This document shows positions 59,201 to 64,000 of a DNA stretch of 64,000 nt, in pieces; position 1 is the first letter of the stretch, and each line of letters starts with the position of its first letter. Source of the DNA: Candidatus Limnocylindrales bacterium (GTDB taxonomy: Bacteria > Desulfobacterota > Binatia > UBA1149 > CAITLU01); contig DATNBU010000008.1 of the NCBI GenBank assembly GCA_035571835.1, forward strand, positions 310,001 to 374,000, given 5' to 3'. Below the pieces are notes generated by a model that saw only the letters and a program-made list of their open reading frames with translations, had not been told where the DNA came from and made no database searches. Position numbers and translations under genes: made by a program.

Positions 59201-59416
59201 ATGATCGTCTGCGAATGCACCGGCACCACCGACACGACCATACGTGCGCTCGCGAAGAGCGGCGTCGCGAGCGTCTCCGAAGTCGCGCGTCGATGCGGAG
59301 CCGGTAGCTGCTGCCAGTCGTGCCGTCCGCGCATCGCACGCATCCTGCGCGCTACACCGAACAGCGAAGCGTCGGCAAACGAGACCGTCGCCGCTCCTGA
59401 TCAACTGGCCGTCTGA
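59201..59416 (+). CDS. bfd: Bacterioferritin-associated ferredoxin-like [2Fe-2S] protein
   Basis: The 71-residue protein shows the Bfd spacing: Cys4, Cys6, Cys38 and Cys41, with additional Cys32 and Cys37 in CGAGSCCQSCRP. In E. coli, Bfd binds bacterioferritin and releases iron under Fur control. The last 20 residues (EASANETVAAPDQLAV) are a polar tail. It lies 117 bases behind apbE on the same strand and is probably the final gene of the operon or is expressed alone; bacterioferritin is not nearby. The symbol rests on the Cys pattern. Confidence 0.85.
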   Translation: MIVCECTGTTDTTIRALAKSGVASVSEVARRCGAGSCCQSCRPRIARILRATPNSEASANETVAAPDQLAV

Positions 59417-59491
59417 CGCAACGGCTCCTTCCGGAAAACGATCGCTGAAAAACGATCGAGATACGATCGCCCGAAAATGATCGCCCGAGAA

Positions 59492-62080
59492 CTATCGCGC
59501 GATGACGCGACGCAGGCCGCGTCCGACGAGCGCCGTCACATCGGCCAGCGCCTGCGGCAACTGCCATGCGGTGGAACAGGCGAGATAGCGCGGCGTCCAT
59601 ACCGGCCCGAACTTGTTCTTGTAGCGGCGCAGTCCTTCGAAATTGTAGAAGTGCTCGCCGTAGCGATATACGAGCCGTCCCGCGGCCGCCCAGAGCGAGC
59701 CCGGCGCGTAGTCCTCGAGTCCGGCAAGCGGGGCCATGCCGAGACTGAACCATCGATAGCCGTTCTCTTTTCCCCACAGCATCAGCGACGTGAACAGGTA
59801 GTCCATCACTCCGTTCGGCGTACCGGTCGCATAGCGCATCAGGTCCACGGTAAGCTCTTCGTGCGAGCCGCCGAGCCACAGATTCGCGAACGCGAAGATG
59901 CGTCCGTCCTTTTCGAGCACGGCGCACGGAGTGCTCGAAACGTAACCTTCGTCGAAATAGCCGAGGGAAAAGCCCTTTTCGCCGACGTTCTTCTCGGAAA
60001 GCCACTCGTCGGAAATCGTTCGAAGCTCGCCGAGCCGAGAGCGTGTCTCGTCGATGCTGAGCACGCGAAACTTGAATCCGTCGCGTTCGAGATTGCGACG
60101 CACGCGGCGAAGCTCGCTCGCATCCTTGCCGTGCTCCAGTGAAAACGTATCGAGATCGACGCGCGCTTCTTCGCCGAGCTTGAAGAGCGACATGCCGAGA
60201 TCCAGGTACAGGTCGAGGCGGCGCGGCCCGATCTCGTAGAACACGCAGCGCGCATCGAAATCGTCTGCCAGGCCTTGAAACGCCCACAGGAGATCGGACC
60301 ATTCCTCTTCCGGTCCGACGGGATCGCCCATCGTGACCCACGAGCGGCCGTTGACCCCGTACATCAGGAACGCGGTGCGCGCAGCGTTGAACATCAGCAC
60401 TTTGTCGCCGACCAGCGCAAGGTTGCCGGCGGTGGAGGTCGAGTCGGCGACGATCCTGCGTGCATCTTCGAGATCGGCCTCGGTCGGCTCCTCCGGTTGC
60501 ACGCGCGCCGGCCGCAGCAGGCGGATCGCACTGAACACCAGCAGCACGACGCTCATACCAACGCTCGCGCGCATCCACCGCGGCGCGTGAGCATGCAGTG
60601 CGAACTCCCACCAGAGCTCGCGGCGATAGTGGACGCTTTCGAATGCGATGAATCCGAGAGCGACTGCGGTGAAGGCCGCGACCAGCACGGCCGCGACCCA
60701 CGGAGCCGTCAGCGGCTCGTTGAGAAGCGCCGACCTTCGGTAGAACCGGTCGCGGCCGAGCCGGAGTGCCGACAAAAGGACCGCGAGAAAAATCGTCAGC
60801 TCGATGTGAAAGCCGGCCAGAAGCGCGGCAGCGGCTCCGACCGCCAGCACCCACACGCCGACGCGGTACGCCGCATCGAGGCGACGCTGAAGGCTGTGCG
60901 CGACCAGCAGCAGAAGCGTGCCCGCAACGCTTGCCGTGAAATGCGCGGTTTCGATGATGGGCAGCGGCACCAGTCCGGAGATCGTGCGGAAGCGCGACGT
61001 GATCGGCGGCTCGGCTCCGGCCAGCAGCAGCGCGACGCCTGCCGCGAACACTCCGATTGCGAGCAGCGGCGCCGCGATCGACGTGATTCCCTGTACGGCC
61101 GGAGCGAGCGCTCCGCGGAGCGCGCGCCGCTGCTGCCGGGCTTCCTGCCACAGCAGCAGGGTCGCGCCCGCTCCGAGCGGCACGAGGTAGTAGCATGCGC
61201 GGAATACGAGAATGCTTGCGAGAATCGATGCGCTCGACGCGTCTCTTCCCATGAGCAGGAACAGCAGCGACGACTCGAGCACGCCAAGTCCGCCGGGAAT
61301 ATGGCTGAGCAGTCCGGCCAGCGTGGCCAGAAGGTAAAGCGCGAGGAACGGGGCCCAGTCGATGTGGAGCGATGGCGGCAGCACCACGTAGAGCGCGCTT
61401 CCGGCGAGCGTCCAGTCGGCCATTCCGACGACGATCTGCGCCGAGATGATGCGAGGCGATGGAATGGCGAGCTCGAGACCGCGGAATCGAAGCGGCTGCG
61501 AGCTGCGCCACGACCAGACGAGAAGCGCGACGACGGGCAGCGCGAGCACGATCCCGAGCGTTCGCGGGGCGGGCAGCACCGCCTGCCACGCGGCCGGGAT
61601 GGCGATCGGCTCGATGAGAAACACCGTTGCAGCGAGCGACAGATAGCCGATCCAGAACGCCGCGGCGCAATAGACGATGATGCGCGCGATGTCGGCAGCC
61701 GAAAGACCCCACGAGGAATACAGCCGGTAGCGGATCGAGCTTCCCGCCAGGTTGCCGAGGCCGACGTTGTGACCGACCGAGTAGGCGACGAACGACGTGA
61801 GCGCGGTCCGCGCGCGGTCGAGCGTGCTGCCGACATAGATGCCGGCCAGATAGTCGTAGAGCGTCAGCACCGCGTAACTTGCTGCCGACAGCAGCAGGCA
61901 CAGAGCCACGCGCGCAGGCGGCAGGCCGGAGAGCGACGCGCGCAGATCTTCGTAGTGGTACTCGCGCATCGCCTCGCGGACGGCGAAGCCGGCGGCTGCC
62001 ACCACGACGAGGCCAAGAGCCGCGCCAGCGGCGTGCCGAAGTCGAAAGCGCAGAGCTGTCGAAGAAGCCGAACTGTTCAT
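59492..62080 (-). CDS. mprF: Phosphatidylglycerol lysyltransferase/flippase (MprF-type)
   Basis: The 862-residue protein has an N-terminal flippase domain with about 12 to 14 membrane helices (residues 15-530, including HIPGGLGVLESSLL) and a C-terminal cytosolic synthase domain of the GNAT-like DUF2156 fold (MYGVNGRSWVTMGDPVGP, LGEEARVDLDTFSL, RRYKNKFGPVWTPRYL). It transfers Lys or Ala from tRNA to phosphatidylglycerol and flips the product, lowering membrane charge and raising resistance to cationic peptides and acid. ATG 62080 precedes the first helix. It diverges from an AcvB/VirJ-type gene 154 bp away. Confidence 0.93.
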   Translation of the reverse strand: MNSSASSTALRFRLRHAAGAALGLVVVAAAGFAVREAMREYHYEDLRASLSGLPPARVALCLLLSAASYAVLTLYDYLAGIYVGSTLDRARTALTSFVAYSVGHNVGLGNLAGSSIRYRLYSSWGLSAADIARIIVYCAAAFWIGYLSLAATVFLIEPIAIPAAWQAVLPAPRTLGIVLALPVVALLVWSWRSSQPLRFRGLELAIPSPRIISAQIVVGMADWTLAGSALYVVLPPSLHIDWAPFLALYLLATLAGLLSHIPGGLGVLESSLLFLLMGRDASSASILASILVFRACYYLVPLGAGATLLLWQEARQQRRALRGALAPAVQGITSIAAPLLAIGVFAAGVALLLAGAEPPITSRFRTISGLVPLPIIETAHFTASVAGTLLLLVAHSLQRRLDAAYRVGVWVLAVGAAAALLAGFHIELTIFLAVLLSALRLGRDRFYRRSALLNEPLTAPWVAAVLVAAFTAVALGFIAFESVHYRRELWWEFALHAHAPRWMRASVGMSVVLLVFSAIRLLRPARVQPEEPTEADLEDARRIVADSTSTAGNLALVGDKVLMFNAARTAFLMYGVNGRSWVTMGDPVGPEEEWSDLLWAFQGLADDFDARCVFYEIGPRRLDLYLDLGMSLFKLGEEARVDLDTFSLEHGKDASELRRVRRNLERDGFKFRVLSIDETRSRLGELRTISDEWLSEKNVGEKGFSLGYFDEGYVSSTPCAVLEKDGRIFAFANLWLGGSHEELTVDLMRYATGTPNGVMDYLFTSLMLWGKENGYRWFSLGMAPLAGLEDYAPGSLWAAAGRLVYRYGEHFYNFEGLRRYKNKFGPVWTPRYLACSTAWQLPQALADVTALVGRGLRRVIAR

Positions 62081-62234
62081 TGCGACGGAAGGCGATTGGC
62101 GGACCCGGACATGTGACCGATTGCGCACGCGGATGGTCAAACACCGCGACGCGCGAGCCCGGAGAGTATGAAGCGGAACGCACGCAGAGGAAACGTTCGT
62201 CGAGCGAGGGCTTGCCCGCAACGCGGCGATAGGG

Positions 62235-63773
62235 TTGGAAGTCTCGGTGGCTGAGTGTGTCCGCGGGCGGGGAGCGTCCGGTCTGCATGCCGGGCACCGG
62301 ACCGCTCGCGCCATGGCGCTGGTGCTGCTCGCGGTGCTCGGATGTGCTCGCTCGTCGTTTGAGACCGGACGCCTCGGACGCATTGCGCTGCATACGCCCG
62401 ACGAGTCGCCGAGAGGGGTCGTATTCCTGTTCTCCGGCGCTCTGGGGTGGGGAGCCACCGAGGAGTCGGCGGCAAGCCTGCTCGCCGCGGATCGCGTCGT
62501 GGTCATCGGTGTCGACCTTGCGATGTACCGGCCGGCGCTCGATGCGAGCGACGGTGAATGTCTTTACCTGCTGAGCGAGATCGAATCGCTCAGCCAGCAG
62601 GTTCAGCGCGATCTCGCGCTGCCCGGATATTTTTCGCCGATCCTGGCTGGAATCGGCGAGGGCGGTGCGCTTGCGAGAGCCGCGCTCCAGCAGACACCGG
62701 CGGCCACTGTGGCCGGGTCGATCGCCGTCGATCCGACAGCCGCCGTTCGAACGCGCCTCCCGCTGTGTCCGGGCGACGTGGCGTCGAAGAGCGCGGGCGG
62801 TTTTATCTATGGACCGGTCGGCACGCTCCCGGGCTTTCTCGCGTTCGGCTTCACGTCCGCTTTCGATGCGGCCGGACGCGCGCAGGCGACGAGTGTGATC
62901 GCACGCGGCGAGCCGGCCGTGATCGAGCGCGAGCCTGCGGCGGGTTCGGACGTACCGGCGGCAACTCTGCTCGCCGAGCTCGTGCGCGCCCATTTGTCAG
63001 ACAGCAGGGACAGCGCCGATGGCGGCAACGGTGCGGCGGCTGCGGGTGGCGCGGACGATGCTGCCGGTGCGCGCGGCGCTGCGAACGCAAGCACGACGAG
63101 CAGGACTCTTTCCGCATCGCTCGTCGAGCTTGCCGCAGACGGAGCGGCGGCGAGCGACGGAAGGCCGCTCGTCGTCATGATCTCGGGCGACGGCGGCTGG
63201 CGCGACCTCGACAAGACGATTGCCGAATACCTTCGCGGACACGGCGCGAACGTCGTCGGCTGGGACAGCCTTCGATACTTCTGGCACGAGAAAACGCCCG
63301 AGGAGCTCGCCGCGGATCTCGACGCGGTGATCCGACGTTATGCGGAACCCTGGCATGCCAGCGACGTGGTCCTCGCCGGATATTCGTTCGGCGCGGGCGT
63401 GCTGCCGTTTGCATACAACCGGTTGCCGGAAGCGACGCGCGCGAAAGTCTCGCAGCTCTCGCTGCTCGGCTTCTCGGCGGATGCCGATTTCGAGATCCAC
63501 ATCAGCGGCTGGATCGGTGCGCCGCCGAGCGACGAAGCCCGTCCGGTCGGGCCCGAGCTCGCGCAGATCGCGCCGGGGTTGATCCAATGCTTCTACGGCG
63601 AGGAAGAAGACGACTCGCTGTGCCCGAGCCTCGAAGCGAGCGGTGCCGAGATCATCCGCACGGCCGGCGATCACCATTTCAACGGCGATTACGATGCGCT
63701 CGCGAAGCGGATCCTCGACGGGATCGCCCGGCGGCATCAGCGGTCGTCCGCCGGCACGCCGGCGAACCGCTGA
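62235..63773 (+). CDS. AcvB/VirJ-type periplasmic lipoprotein
   Basis: The 512-residue protein has a lipobox-like stretch ending in AVLGC at Cys37 and two alpha/beta-hydrolase-like domains: the first has GIGEGGALA and the second GYSFGAGVLPFAYNRLP, with MISGDGGWRDLDKTIAEYL and HHFNGDYDALA near the end. The second domain matches VirJ/AcvB, a family in which AcvB hydrolyses lysyl-phosphatidylglycerol. A Gly/Ala-rich linker joins them at about residues 255-300. TTG 62235 gives the longest frame; GTG 62247 or ATG 62313 are alternatives. Divergent from mprF, it likely balances the lipid MprF makes. It ends three bases from the next gene. Confidence 0.85.
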   Translation: MEVSVAECVRGRGASGLHAGHRTARAMALVLLAVLGCARSSFETGRLGRIALHTPDESPRGVVFLFSGALGWGATEESAASLLAADRVVVIGVDLAMYRPALDASDGECLYLLSEIESLSQQVQRDLALPGYFSPILAGIGEGGALARAALQQTPAATVAGSIAVDPTAAVRTRLPLCPGDVASKSAGGFIYGPVGTLPGFLAFGFTSAFDAAGRAQATSVIARGEPAVIEREPAAGSDVPAATLLAELVRAHLSDSRDSADGGNGAAAAGGADDAAGARGAANASTTSRTLSASLVELAADGAAASDGRPLVVMISGDGGWRDLDKTIAEYLRGHGANVVGWDSLRYFWHEKTPEELAADLDAVIRRYAEPWHASDVVLAGYSFGAGVLPFAYNRLPEATRAKVSQLSLLGFSADADFEIHISGWIGAPPSDEARPVGPELAQIAPGLIQCFYGEEEDDSLCPSLEASGAEIIRTAGDHHFNGDYDALAKRILDGIARRHQRSSAGTPANR

Positions 63774-63776
63774 CGG

Positions 63777-64000
63777 CTACAGGTCGCGCAGCGCGCGCTT
63801 CAGGACCTTGCCGGTCGGATTTCGCGGAAGCTCTTCGAGGAAGACGATCTCGCGCGGCACCTTGTAGCGTGCGAGGTGTTCCTTGACGTAGCTCTTGAGG
63901 TCATCCTGGCTGATCGCGCCGAGACGCTCGGGAACGACGAATGCCTTCAGCCGCTGGCCGAACTCTTCGTCGACCACGCCGATGACGGCCGCTTCGCGCA
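63777..64000 (-). CDS. AMP-dependent acyl-CoA ligase (C-terminal fragment)
   Basis: The open minus-strand frame enters from the right edge and ends at 63777. It encodes the C-terminal domain of an acyl-CoA ligase: REAAVIGVVDEEFGQRLKAF, KSYVKEHLARYKVPREIVF, and the catalytic Lys in PRNPTGKVLKRALRDL. The internal GTG at 63977 is not the start. It is convergent with the VirJ-type gene with three bases between stops. The rest of the gene is outside the window. Confidence 0.92.
   Translation of the reverse strand, partial: REAAVIGVVDEEFGQRLKAFVVPERLGAISQDDLKSYVKEHLARYKVPREIVFLEELPRNPTGKVLKRALRDL

Overview
The window is 64 kb of high-GC DNA (roughly two thirds G+C by eye), densely coding on both strands, with about 52 protein genes, two tRNAs, one clear pseudogene and no insertion sequence, phage or CRISPR array. 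It suggests a Gram-negative, probably soil or aquatic, deltaproteobacterium-like organism of the Desulfobacterota/Myxococcota/Binatota type. The reasons are the long secreted protein with Myxococcus-type cysteine-rich repeats, dockerin-like motifs outside any cellulosome, lipoproteins and a porin (so an outer membrane), a tig-clpP-clpX-lon block, and several acyl-CoA and oxidoreductase genes. The exact lineage is an inference; no rRNA is present to fix it.

Layout. 1-8.2 kb: end of an amidohydrolase lipoprotein, a secreted propeller/dockerin protein, aminopeptidase N with a YhbY RNA-binding protein, a convergent acyl-CoA dehydrogenase, and two small membrane proteins (DoxX, DUF420). 8.4-16 kb: a 1432-residue surface protein with 19 exact-period cysteine-rich repeats, a HAD phosphatase, a perfect 52-bp palindrome, and a TetR/diiron-protein operon facing a second TetR gene. 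16-24.5 kb: a CHASE/PAS histidine kinase and its receiver, DUF1289, a GH1 beta-glucosidase, a YHYH/SHOCT protein, a lipoprotein, an acyl-CoA synthetase and a secreted Fn3 protein. 24.5-25.3 kb: a non-coding 807-bp gap carrying two inverted copies of a 185-bp repeat. 25.3-32.3 kb: a yellow-like protein and quinone oxidoreductase pair, a phosphoglycolate-phosphatase-like gene, then the carbamoyltransferase/SxtJ/DUF5989/SGNH cassette and tRNA-Leu(TAG). 32.5-38.5 kb: trigger factor, ClpP, ClpX, Lon and tRNA-Val(TAC).

38.5-44.5 kb is a run of minus-strand genes: a NarX/NarL-like two-component pair, then an FAD oxygenase, an amidohydrolase, an SDR dehydrogenase and a limonene-epoxide-hydrolase-like protein, which together look like an oxidative catabolic unit. 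44.8-47.4 kb holds a broken paralogue, a secreted beta-helix protein and an alkaline-phosphatase-superfamily enzyme. 47.4-55.4 kb: a HerA-like ATPase, an orphan OpuAC-type binding lipoprotein, a penicillin-acylase-family enzyme with an unusual repeat tail, and an ABC exporter.

55.5-59.4 kb is the most coherent candidate system: porin, secreted FMN-binding protein, a four-helix membrane protein with several histidines, the flavin transferase ApbE, and a Bfd-type [2Fe-2S] ferredoxin, behind a promoter whose -10 is overlapped by a Fur-box-like sequence. I read it as an iron-responsive extracytosolic flavin/electron-transfer module. The window closes with a lysyl-phosphatidylglycerol synthase (MprF type) diverging from an AcvB/VirJ-type protein, the family that hydrolyses that lipid, and the C-terminal end of a second acyl-CoA ligase.
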